A DNA stretch of 64,000 nt from Bacillus halotolerans (GTDB lineage Bacteria > Bacillota > Bacilli > Bacillales > Bacillaceae): NCBI RefSeq assembly GCF_001517105.1, contig NZ_LPVF01000012.1, positions 186,001 through 250,000 on the forward strand, written 5' to 3'. How positions within the stretch are numbered: position 1 is the stretch's first letter; each line of letters opens with the position of its first letter. Positions 1 to 5,555 of this stretch are shown piece by piece. Both the position numbers and the translations under genes were made by a program. The notes beneath the pieces are model-generated. The model searched no databases. It was not told where the DNA came from and was given only the letters and a program-made list of their open reading frames with translations.

Positions 1-433
1 CGTTAGTTTCGATAAACTTTACGTAATCGCCCGCTCGCGCTTCGCTTTTGCCGATCCGCGTATATTCCGCCTCACCCTTCAGCGCAGCCACGTCGGATTT
101 TAACGATTCGATTTCGCCTTCCGCCTTTGCTACGCGTTCTTCTACGGACGGGTTGGTTGCGTCGGCGATTTTGCGGAAGAGATCGTACCACTCCTCCGTC
201 CAATTATGATGCGCCCCGTAATCGTCTAAAACACAAACTGCGCTACGTCCGCCCGCAATTACGTCATAGAATCCGCCAGGAGTTGACTGGAATTCCGCTT
301 TATCTGCTAGGCGTACGATATCGCCCTTTCTCGCCCCGCCTTCCACGCGCTCGTAAGCCGCACCGCCATACGCAACCTTCGTAATTTCACCGTTCACCAT
401 ATCGAGTGTCTTAACGCCTTCTAACTTCGCCAT
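1..433 (-). CDS. Phage protein, cut by the window edge (C-terminus missing)
   Basis: An open minus-strand frame starts with ATG at 433 (a second ATG sits at 436) and runs without a stop to the left edge, so only the first ~144 residues are visible. A GGAGG lies seven bases before the 433 ATG. The protein begins MAKLEGVKTLDMVNGEITKV, continues with a beta-rich part, then after residue ~95 a charged heptad-like stretch (VEERVAKAEGEIESLKSDV) that looks like coiled coil. The start overlaps the stop of the upstream nuclease gene (ATGATGA), indicating translational coupling in one leftward operon. I do not recognise a function; small proteins of this type are common in Bacillus temperate phages. 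Confidence 0.7.
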   Translation of the reverse strand, partial: MAKLEGVKTLDMVNGEITKVAYGGAAYERVEGGARKGDIVRLADKAEFQSTPGGFYDVIAGGRSAVCVLDDYGAHHNWTEEWYDLFRKIADATNPSVEERVAKAEGEIESLKSDVAALKGEAEYTRIGKSEARAGDYVKFIETN

Positions 434-867
434 CATACCGCCTCCGCTTCCGTTTTTTCTTCGTACATGTTTCGGTTGAGTGACAACGGCAGTTCAACCC
501 ACCGTTTACTCGCCTGTATCGTAGACTTCGCCCAATATTCGCGCTGATTCGGTTCGTTCTCAAACATCCAGACACGAGGTGGTTCGCCAGGATCGCCCAA
601 TACGCCAACAAAATAATCAACGTCGGACCGATCGTAGCACTGCCCCTTTCCGTTAGTCGTATAGAGAACGAGCTCGTTATTGCGATCGTGCCTGCGCCGG
701 AACGTTTTCACCTGAACTTTATATTCTTTACCGGTAATAGGATCTTCCGCCTTAAAGTCGTATGGCTGAGCAAGTTGCGGACGGGAAACCGCAAACCCGT
801 TCGCAAGTAATGCCAGTTCTGCGACAACCTCCGAATACTTGCCAACAACTTCGGTTAAGTGCGCCAT
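433..867 (-). CDS. PD-(D/E)XK-family nuclease-like phage protein
   Basis: A 144-residue protein with a strong AAGGAGGCG ribosome-binding site before ATG 867. The layout resembles small PD-(D/E)XK enzymes of the intron-endonuclease/Holliday-resolvase type: an N-terminal helix with glutamates (EVVAELALLANG, residues 13-24), an acidic YDF at ~36-38, and a beta-strand VQVK at 51-54 supplying the Q-x-K metal-site motif. Residues 55-100 are basic and then aromatic, as expected for a DNA-binding nuclease core. It lies between an ssDNA-binding-like gene and a further phage gene in one operon, which fits a recombination or replication role. Family assignment is by motif spacing only; specificity (junction resolving, homing, restriction-like) cannot be read from the sequence. 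Confidence 0.6.
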   Translation of the reverse strand: MAHLTEVVGKYSEVVAELALLANGFAVSRPQLAQPYDFKAEDPITGKEYKVQVKTFRRRHDRNNELVLYTTNGKGQCYDRSDVDYFVGVLGDPGEPPRVWMFENEPNQREYWAKSTIQASKRWVELPLSLNRNMYEEKTEAEAV

Positions 868-906
868 CTAAGCGCCTCCTTTTCGTTTGGTTAGGTTTGA
901 TCGCGA

Positions 907-1689
907 TTAAAAATCGAATGAATCTTCGGCAGGTGCTTCGTTAGATTCCGTACCCGCTCCGAGCGACAATCCGATCAAGCTAATATCGAAGCCCGCCGCG
1001 ACTAGGTTTTCGGTCTGCGTTTTTTCGTCCGCTTCGAACAACAACCCGTCAAACAGCGCCGAGTTAAATTCCTTGCCATCAAACTTGGCGAAGTTCTCGC
1101 GTTCCTTTTCGTTAAGATCTTCGTCAAAGTCGATCAGAGGTGTCAGCGCGACCTTAGTATCTTTCGCCTGTCCTGTTGCGTTCGTTTTCGTTAATTCAAA
1201 CGCAAGCTTGCCGAGCTTCTTTTCGTATTTCGTAATTGTTGCGTATACGTCCAGCGCTTGGTTGCGCGTTAAATCTACAACGATTTCTTTTCCGGTAGCT
1301 AGATCAACGAAGCCCATAGCGAATCGTTCCTTGCCGCGATACTTGCTGGCCTCCTGGCTTTGCGCTTTCTCTTCTTTCTCGTTGCCTGCGTCTTTGGCTG
1401 CGAATTGGAGTTCGCGGTGATACTTTTCGGCTAAATCCCACGGCGTGTGATCGCTAACTACGAAGCCCTTTTCGTTACGCGTAGAAGGATTCTTCGCAAC
1501 AAACGTATTTACTTTCTTGTAAACGCCATAACCGAAATACTGCATGAGGTCTTCCGTACCGAGCACGCGCACCTTATAAGAAGAACCTACGCTAAACTTT
1601 GCGAAGTCGATCGTATTTAAGTTACCGCCCTCGCTTCCACCTGACTGTAAAGCTCCTAGTGCCGCTGCGCCTTTTTGAAATTGTGTCAT
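907..1689 (-). CDS. Probable phage single-stranded-DNA-binding protein
   Basis: 260 residues. The N-terminal half contains a strand-rich segment beginning FSVGSSYKVRVLG (~32-45) that could be an OB-like core; the middle is highly charged. The last residues form an acidic tail ending EDSFDF, reminiscent of the C-terminal partner-docking tip of SSB proteins. It sits in the leftward operon with a nuclease gene and its size fits phage gp32-type ssDNA-binding proteins, which organise single strands for replication or recombination. A similar QFDF tip ends the helicase encoded at 6676-8070. The assignment rests on tail, composition and context, not on a recognised signature. An alternative is a general phage DNA-metabolism protein of unknown fold. 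Confidence 0.5.
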   Translation of the reverse strand: MTQFQKGAAALGALQSGGSEGGNLNTIDFAKFSVGSSYKVRVLGTEDLMQYFGYGVYKKVNTFVAKNPSTRNEKGFVVSDHTPWDLAEKYHRELQFAAKDAGNEKEEKAQSQEASKYRGKERFAMGFVDLATGKEIVVDLTRNQALDVYATITKYEKKLGKLAFELTKTNATGQAKDTKVALTPLIDFDEDLNEKERENFAKFDGKEFNSALFDGLLFEADEKTQTENLVAAGFDISLIGLSLGAGTESNEAPAEDSFDF

Positions 1690-1836
1690 TCGTTTTCCCC
1701 CTACGTTTTAATATTGAGCGTTAAGCCCTCGCAAAATGCCGGTATCTGCGCCCGAAACGCCGCCAGCGCTTGGCAGTAGCGACGCGACCCGAATTACTTA
1801 ACGGACACCCCGACATTCTCCGAGGGCCTGGCGCCC

Positions 1837-1944
1837 TTACTGCGTTTTCTTCGCGTCGTTTTTGTACGTTTCCCACGCCATACCGCCGATAATGACCGCG
1901 CTGATAACCGCGACAATAGGAACGATCCATACTGCGTCAGACAT
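1837..1944 (-). CDS. Small membrane protein, 35 residues
   Basis: ATG at 1944 is preceded by AAGGAG at nine bases and the frame codes a peptide starting MSDAVWIVPIVAVISAVIIG, that is, one hydrophobic segment (residues ~4-22) followed by a short charged tail (KNDAKK). The longer in-frame extension upstream to 2031 lies inside the neighbouring gene and has no ribosome-binding site, so I chose 1944. It overlaps the 3' end of the coiled-coil gene by eight bases. Small single-span proteins of this kind occur in temperate phages (holin-like, superinfection exclusion, or regulatory); nothing here decides which. Confidence 0.6.
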   Translation of the reverse strand: MSDAVWIVPIVAVISAVIIGGMAWETYKNDAKKTQ

Positions 1945-2503
1945 ATGCCGCAACTCCTTTTTCAATCGACTTGATTTCGGATTTAATTGCGTTAACTTTT
2001 TCGTTAATATCTGCGTATTCTTTCTTCGCAATGTCTATTTTCGCGTCGATAACAGCGATAATCTTGTGTGCTCTTGCTCTAGCGCGATTCAATTCGAGTT
2101 GGGCGAGTTCGAGATTCTTTTCCGCAAGCTGAATCGTAAGAGTTCGTAATTCGCGATTACGACGGACAATCAAAGCGTCAGACTTGCGTTTAAGTACCGC
2201 CTTAAGTTCGTCAGGAAGATCGGTAATTGGCGGCGTACTTGCGGTCGGCGTATCTTCGACTGGCGCCAAAGGATCGGCCATTTTGTAAAGGGTCACTACG
2301 CGAATACCATCGACGATCAATCGTGTTCTTGATTTAATATGATCGAAAGCTTTTACTCGTTTCCCATATTCGTTGGTAAGATCGCCTACATAGAAAGCCG
2401 TTTGCATTAGCTGCCGAATATGTCCAGCGGCCTGTGGGCGACTGATGCCTAATCGTTCTACAGCGCGGTCAACAGCGTGCTTTGTGACCTCGTAATGTTT
2501 CAT
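1937..2503 (-). CDS. Phage protein with C-terminal coiled coil
   Basis: 188 residues. Residues 1-75 form a compact, basic domain (HAVDRAVERLGISRPQAAGHIRQL, ending in a hydrophobic strand IVDGIRVVTLYK). A proline/threonine linker at ~80-95 is followed by a long heptad-rich coiled coil (residues ~105-185). The N-terminal helices could bind nucleic acid, but I recognise no family. The ATG overlaps the upstream 51-residue gene's stop (ATGA), so both are translated together, and its 3' end overlaps the small membrane-protein gene. It is the second gene of the operon driven by the promoter at ~2750. Confidence 0.7.
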   Translation of the reverse strand: MKHYEVTKHAVDRAVERLGISRPQAAGHIRQLMQTAFYVGDLTNEYGKRVKAFDHIKSRTRLIVDGIRVVTLYKMADPLAPVEDTPTASTPPITDLPDELKAVLKRKSDALIVRRNRELRTLTIQLAEKNLELAQLELNRARARAHKIIAVIDAKIDIAKKEYADINEKVNAIKSEIKSIEKGVAAYV

Positions 2504-2655
2504 CCGACGCGCACCGCCTTAATGGCCGGATAGTAGTCGGCCGGATCTTCGTCGTGCGGCCATGCGCCTTGGTAAATAAATTCGGTAAGTTTGCGCTCAT
2601 CTAGCGCGATTAACGTTTGGATTTCGTTAGGATTGGGTAAATTTGAAGTAGTCAT
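2500..2655 (-). CDS. Small phage protein, 51 residues, first gene of the leftward operon
   Basis: A minus-strand frame from ATG 2655 to TGA 2500 with GGAGGC nine bases upstream and an ATGA overlap with the following gene. The product begins MTTSNLPNPNEIQTLIALDE and ends in an aromatic/acidic part (YYPAIKAVRVG). It is soluble and acidic, with no recognised domain. The strong ribosome-binding site, exact stop-start overlap and position right after the operator-bearing promoter make it very likely real in spite of its length. Confidence 0.7.
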   Translation of the reverse strand: MTTSNLPNPNEIQTLIALDERKLTEFIYQGAWPHDEDPADYYPAIKAVRVG

Positions 2656-2728
2656 AGTACGTTAGCCTCCGTTTAAATTGAGATTATCGTACTAGGTCGC
2701 GAGGGCGTGTTCGCATATCGTTCGCTTG

Positions 2729-2755
2729 AATCTGTTGCCAACAGATTGTATTATA
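2729..2755 (-). promoter_or_regulatory. Promoter -10 with adjoining perfect operator palindrome
   Basis: On the minus strand a consensus -10 (TATAAT, 2755-2750) is followed two bases later by AATCTGTTGGCAACAGATT (2747-2729), a perfect inverted repeat with nine-base arms around one central base. The palindrome covers the expected start of transcription of the leftward operon beginning at 2655. No good -35 is seen 16-18 bases upstream, which suggests an activator or alternative recognition. The geometry is that of a repressor/activator operator; the binding protein is unknown. Confidence 0.65.
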
Positions 2756-2797
2756 GAGGAGTAACGAACGTCCTCGGACCTAGTTACGTATAGCGTG

Positions 2798-3253
2798 TTA
2801 TACAGCTAGAAAAGCGTTAAGTTCGCCGTGTTGAGAAGCGTCGTAATTTTTCGCTAAACCTTTGATCACACGTTCTACTTTTTTGTAGTGAACGCCTACC
2901 TTACTGCCGATCGAAGCGTATGTAGGTCGCTCACTCGAAAGATGCTCATTAACGATTGCAGTCGTTATGGCATCGGAATTTACTGTTAGGGCCTTGATAA
3001 GTTGCAGCTTATCTTGGTCCGTTTTTATTTCTCCGTCTAATTGAGAAATCACCTTATCTTCTATATGGATAACAGCGCCAGATTCGAATGTTGCAGCATT
3101 CTCTTCTGCGGTTGAATCCATTAATTTATGTCGTTTAACATATGTTCCATTCTTCCCGCGAATAATATCTATAGATGATTTCTTTAGTTCGTAGATTATC
3201 GCGTTTTCCGCGTTTTTTATTTTTTTGTATCGACTGATGAAGACCACTTCCAA
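2798..3253 (-). CDS. C-terminal part of a split sigma-factor-like gene
   Basis: This frame gives up to 151 residues. Its start is a TTG at 3253 without a ribosome-binding site, so it is probably not translated on its own. Read on from the upstream 71-codon frame through a -1 shift at seven A (about 3218-3224), the product becomes a continuous ~205-residue protein. The segment KKIKNAENAIIYELKKS then falls where sigma region 2.3/2.4 is expected, and the C-terminal YASIGSKVGVHYKKVERVI (residues ~112-130 here) resembles a region-4 helix-turn-helix. The gene lies just upstream of the palindrome promoter of the leftward operon and downstream of the arbitrium-like peptide gene. It could be an activator, a degenerate sigma, or a pseudogene. 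Confidence 0.55.
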   Translation of the reverse strand: MEVVFISRYKKIKNAENAIIYELKKSSIDIIRGKNGTYVKRHKLMDSTAEENAATFESGAVIHIEDKVISQLDGEIKTDQDKLQLIKALTVNSDAITTAIVNEHLSSERPTYASIGSKVGVHYKKVERVIKGLAKNYDASQHGELNAFLAV

Positions 3254-3432
3254 AGTTTTTCGTGTAAGGCACTAAGTATGTCTTCGCGAATAACTTGTCT
3301 AGTTTTAGAAAAATCAGATAAAACCTTAGAAATTAAGTCTCTTGATTCTTCAAATAGTAGGTTGAAGTCCTCATCCTGCCTAGTTATTTGATAGGCGTTG
3401 ATTAGCTGTATTAACTTTTCGTGTTTCTTCAA
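3217..3432 (-). CDS. N-terminal part of a split sigma-factor-like gene
   Basis: 71 codons. GGAGGG lies upstream, and the ATG at 3432 has a TTG three codons earlier (about 3441) that is another possible start. The sequence FEESRDLISKVLSDF followed by EDILSALHEKLWKW (residues ~27-61) matches the layout of sigma-70 region 2.1-2.2 (hydrophobic helix, then the D-x-x-Q/S-A-x-x-x-L-W core-binding helix). The frame ends ACA AAA AAA TAA; A AAA AAA is a classic -1 slippery heptamer placed directly on the stop codon, and slippage enters the 2798-3253 frame. Either a programmed frameshift makes short and long products, or one A has been lost. Two-part sigma factors (SigO/RsoA) are known in Bacillus, but there the split falls between regions, not inside region 2. 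Confidence 0.55.
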   Translation of the reverse strand: MKKHEKLIQLINAYQITRQDEDFNLLFEESRDLISKVLSDFSKTRQVIREDILSALHEKLWKWSSSVDTKK

Positions 3433-3477
3433 CTAAAATCCCTCCTCATTTATTGATGCGTATAAACTTTCCTTTTT

Positions 3478-3519
3478 GGACACCATTTCATAAAAGAAAT
3501 AATATTTTCTTTCATGTCC
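3478..3519. repeat. Long interrupted inverted repeat between aimP-like and sigma-like genes
   Basis: GGACA at 3478-3482 pairs with TGTCC at 3515-3519, and inside it the A/T-rich arms AAAGAAAT and ATTTTCTTT (3493-3512) pair again with one mismatch. The element has no T-run and lies about 45-90 bases upstream of the sigma-like start, so it is more likely an operator pair or leader hairpin than a terminator. Nothing else in the window repeats it. Confidence 0.5.
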
Positions 3520-3605
3520 ATATATTAGCATGTCTAACATTATAATTATCTAAATAGGAACAATATTTTGATTTAGCAAACTTGTTCAGGTATGTAAACA
3601 AAATA

Positions 3606-3635
3606 AAAAGCCCACCTACCGTGAGATGGGCTTTA
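3606..3635 (-). terminator. Intrinsic terminator or attenuator after the aimP-like gene
   Basis: On the minus strand AAAGCCCATCTC-acggta-GGTGGGCTTTTTAT forms a stem (AAGCCCA/TGGGCTT core) followed by T residues five bases after the peptide stop codon. The position between the peptide gene and the sigma-like gene is where an aimX-type leader would be regulated by termination. Confidence 0.7.
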
Positions 3636-3639
3636 AAAC

Positions 3640-3759
3640 TTATCCTCCGATCGCGTTGATTGCTACTTCTTTACCTGGATCTGATACCTGGTTACTATAC
3701 AGCAACCCTAGAGTTAACACACTCACCAATGTTAAAACAACTAATAAAGTCTTCTTCAA
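3640..3759 (-). CDS. aimP: AimP-like (arbitrium-type) secreted signalling peptide precursor
   Basis: A minus-strand frame from TTG 3759 (AAAGGAG nine bases upstream; an ATG in the same frame at 3768 abuts the AAAGGAG too closely) to TAA 3640 codes 39 residues. It starts MKKTLLVVLTLVSVLTLG, a typical signal peptide (two lysines, then a hydrophobic core to ~residue 20), followed by a short polar pro-region and the C-terminus VAINAIGG. In AimP and Phr precursors the mature 5-6 residue signal is the C-terminal end released by extracellular proteases, so INAIGG (or NAIGG) is the predicted signal. It directly follows and overlaps the AimR-like gene. The peptide differs from the xxxRGA endings of the SPbeta/phi3T type, so it would be another specificity group. 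Not in the provided long frames because of its size. Confidence 0.65.
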   Translation of the reverse strand: MKKTLLVVLTLVSVLTLGLLYSNQVSDPGKEVAINAIGG

Positions 3760-4933
3760 AAACAACATCTCCTTTTTTCGATGAGGTTCCCCTCAAGTTT
3801 ATTGTCAGGTTTTTGATGAAATCAGTACATTCGCCTGCCTCCATCAAATCCCTTACAATTATAGATGCGTAATACAAATTAGAATCGGACACGAAATCAC
3901 AAAACTTTTTATAAAGGCTTTTCCGATCTCCTGAAATCGCCTCGAAATATCCGGTAAGGTCAGGGTCGCCTATTTTCCCAACGCAATCTAGTGCATCTTC
4001 ATAGGAGACTTTTCCTTTTCTAAACCCCTCAACCTTTTTCAAAACATCAGGTGCGCTTTCTTCAACTTTCTTTGATAAGAGGATTCTAGCAAAGTTATAA
4101 TTATAAACCGCGTACCCTTCTAATCGCTCGTCTTTTAATTCTTTAGCTACTTCAACACTGTCTTTTAAGTAGCTCAAACAAATTGATTCATCTGTTTGCA
4201 AGTAAGTCATACCAATGATGTACAAAGCGTCTGAATTCACTCTCTTGTTAATATTAGCATTGAGGAGAATATTTGAGTAGCGTCTAGCTTCTTCTAAGTT
4301 GTTTGAAAAAAGGTGTGCATATGCTAAAATCTCAGATAGCCTGTACAAATAACACTCCTTTAAAAACAGATGAGATTTATCATTCAATCCATTTATTTGA
4401 ACTTCGAGTTCTGAAGCTTTGTTTATTACATATGAGAACTGTCTTTTATGAAGTAAAGTGATACAACCGTAGATGTCTACAAGAATTTTAAGGATTGGGT
4501 CGTTGAGGTTTGATAGTTTGTCTAGTTCTTCGTTCATTGAATCGAACTTAACTTTTCCGTGCATGTACTTACTGATAAAAGAATACACCTTGACGTACTT
4601 CTCGATAATATTCCGCTTTTCGCATTTATAAGTCTCGATATGTTTATCCAGAAGCTCGATATCTCTAGTTATAGCAGCATACTCAAAAGTCTTTCTTATA
4701 CAATCGGAGCTCTCGGTTAATTGAGGGCATACGTCTCTCATAAAGGATCTATAATTTTCAGGATCTGCTAATTGCGAAAGGACAAGAAGGCTTCTTAATG
4801 TCAGTTTCCGCTTTCCAGCTCTAAGGTTTCCTACTTGTTTTGTAGACAGTTTTAAATATGACGCGATTAATGAGTCGTTTAAATCATCTCTATCCGAAAT
4901 ACGATCAAATAGAAAGTTTCTAACTTTGTCCAT
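3695..4933 (-). CDS. aimR: AimR-like arbitrium receptor / transcriptional regulator
   Basis: 412 residues from ATG 4933 (GGGGTGA upstream); an in-frame extension to 5005 has no ribosome-binding site and crosses the promoter. Residues ~18-58 form a helix-turn-helix (DSLIASYLKLSTKQVGNLRAGKRKLT), and the rest is all-helical repeat (TPR-like) sequence, the layout of SPbeta-group AimR (~386 aa), which binds a hexapeptide and controls lysis-lysogeny through aimX. Directly downstream lies a signal-peptide-bearing small gene. Oddity: the frame runs 65-70 bases into the peptide gene. If one A were added at the AAAAA run near 3811, the C-terminus would instead end in a TGA overlapping the peptide's TTG (TTGA), the usual coupling, giving about 392 residues. 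Rap and NprR are alternatives; Rap lacks the N-terminal HTH. Confidence 0.75.
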   Translation of the reverse strand: MDKVRNFLFDRISDRDDLNDSLIASYLKLSTKQVGNLRAGKRKLTLRSLLVLSQLADPENYRSFMRDVCPQLTESSDCIRKTFEYAAITRDIELLDKHIETYKCEKRNIIEKYVKVYSFISKYMHGKVKFDSMNEELDKLSNLNDPILKILVDIYGCITLLHKRQFSYVINKASELEVQINGLNDKSHLFLKECYLYRLSEILAYAHLFSNNLEEARRYSNILLNANINKRVNSDALYIIGMTYLQTDESICLSYLKDSVEVAKELKDERLEGYAVYNYNFARILLSKKVEESAPDVLKKVEGFRKGKVSYEDALDCVGKIGDPDLTGYFEAISGDRKSLYKKFCDFVSDSNLYYASIIVRDLMEAGECTDFIKNLTINLRGTSSKKGDVVFEEDFISCFNIGECVNSRVAV

Positions 4934-4989
4934 GTTGTTCACCCCAGTTTTAAGTAAATGAATGACATTTCCACCACGTTTAAGTATAA

Positions 4990-5027
4990 TTGAATTATAT
5001 CTCATATGTTTATATACGTAAACATAT
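4990..5027. promoter_or_regulatory. Divergent promoter region with operator palindrome (aimR-like / XRE)
   Basis: ATATGTTTA (5004-5012) and TAAACATAT (5019-5027) form a perfect inverted repeat with a six-base spacer. On the minus strand it covers a -35 (TTTACG, 5022-5017) placed 17 bases from a consensus TATAAT (4999-4994) for aimR. On the plus strand it covers the weak -10 (TATACG, 5013-5018) placed 17 bases from TTGAAT (4990-4995) for the XRE gene. One bound dimer would block both promoters, the usual design of a temperate-phage switch. Confidence 0.65.
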
Positions 5028-5047
5028 TATTAGGAGGATTTTTAAAA

Positions 5048-5257
5048 ATGATCGATTTTTCCCCTTTGATGGAGACTTTAAAAGAAAAAGAAATGAATCT
5101 GAGTGATTTACGTCAGGTTATGAGTTCAGCTACTCAAGCTAAAATAAAGAAAAATCATAAAGTGTCTGACTCTAAAATGCGTCTAGGAACTATTGAGAAA
5201 ATATGTTTATTATTAGACGTTCCTGTGGAAAGAGTCATTAGGATTGTCAAGGAATAA
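5048..5257 (+). CDS. Small XRE/Cro-like DNA-binding protein
   Basis: 69 residues from ATG 5048, with AGGAGGA nine bases upstream; an in-frame start at 5006 lies in the operator and is unlikely. The sequence MIDFSPLMETLKEKEMNLSDLR and LGTIEKICLLLDVPVERVIRIVKE follows the small Cro/CI-type helix-turn-helix pattern (YozM/HTH-26-like): start helix, recognition part, then the ..T.EKIC..L......I. closing helices. It is transcribed away from aimR across the shared operator, so it is the prime candidate to bind the 5004-5027 palindrome and set the lysogenic state. Confidence 0.7.
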   Translation: MIDFSPLMETLKEKEMNLSDLRQVMSSATQAKIKKNHKVSDSKMRLGTIEKICLLLDVPVERVIRIVKE

Positions 5258-5309
5258 ATATTGGTAAATGTTCTTTCTATAAGTTAAAATGTTACGGACA
5301 CCTTTACGA

Positions 5310-5555
5310 ATGGAGGTGTTTATTACGTTTAAGGTCGGCAAATGCCGGATACCCGAATTATGCAAAGATATCGGAATTGAACACGCACAACTCGCAGCCA
5401 AGGTCGGACTAGATAAATCGCGTATTTCCGATTACGCCAGTCTTCGCAATATACCGAATATCGAGCTCGCCTATAATATCGCTCGTGCACTCGGCTGTAG
5501 ACTCGAAGACTTATACGAATGGGTAGAGGTATCCGGCGACGAAACGGAGGGCTAG
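5310..5555 (+). CDS. XRE-family transcriptional regulator
   Basis: About 77-81 residues of an XRE helix-turn-helix: HAQLAAKVGLDKSRISDYASLRNIPNIELAYNIARALGCRLEDLYEW contains the canonical helix-turn-helix and the closing L..LY.W motif. The start is unclear. ATG 5310 and 5289 are in frame, but the only good ribosome-binding site (GGAGGT, 5312-5317) overlaps ATG 5310 and points to an ATT at 5322 or a nearby codon. It follows the first XRE gene by ~50 bases and converges on the primase gene, whose stop it overlaps by four bases. Two regulators in tandem next to an arbitrium receptor suggest CI/Cro-like division of labour. Confidence 0.75.
   Translation: MEVFITFKVGKCRIPELCKDIGIEHAQLAAKVGLDKSRISDYASLRNIPNIELAYNIARALGCRLEDLYEWVEVSGDETEG

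Noticed and set aside
1073-1420. Plus-strand frame opposite the SSB-like gene
   Set aside because: Shadow of the minus gene; no ribosome-binding site, serine-rich composition from the reverse reading.
1721-1816. Minus-strand frame of 31 codons (very basic, MSGCPLSNSG...)
   Set aside because: GGAGA directly abuts the ATG, no coupling to neighbours and arginine-rich composition typical of chance frames in this CG-rich region.
3660-3872. Plus-strand frame across aimP and aimR 3' end
   Set aside because: Antisense of two well supported genes; no start signals.
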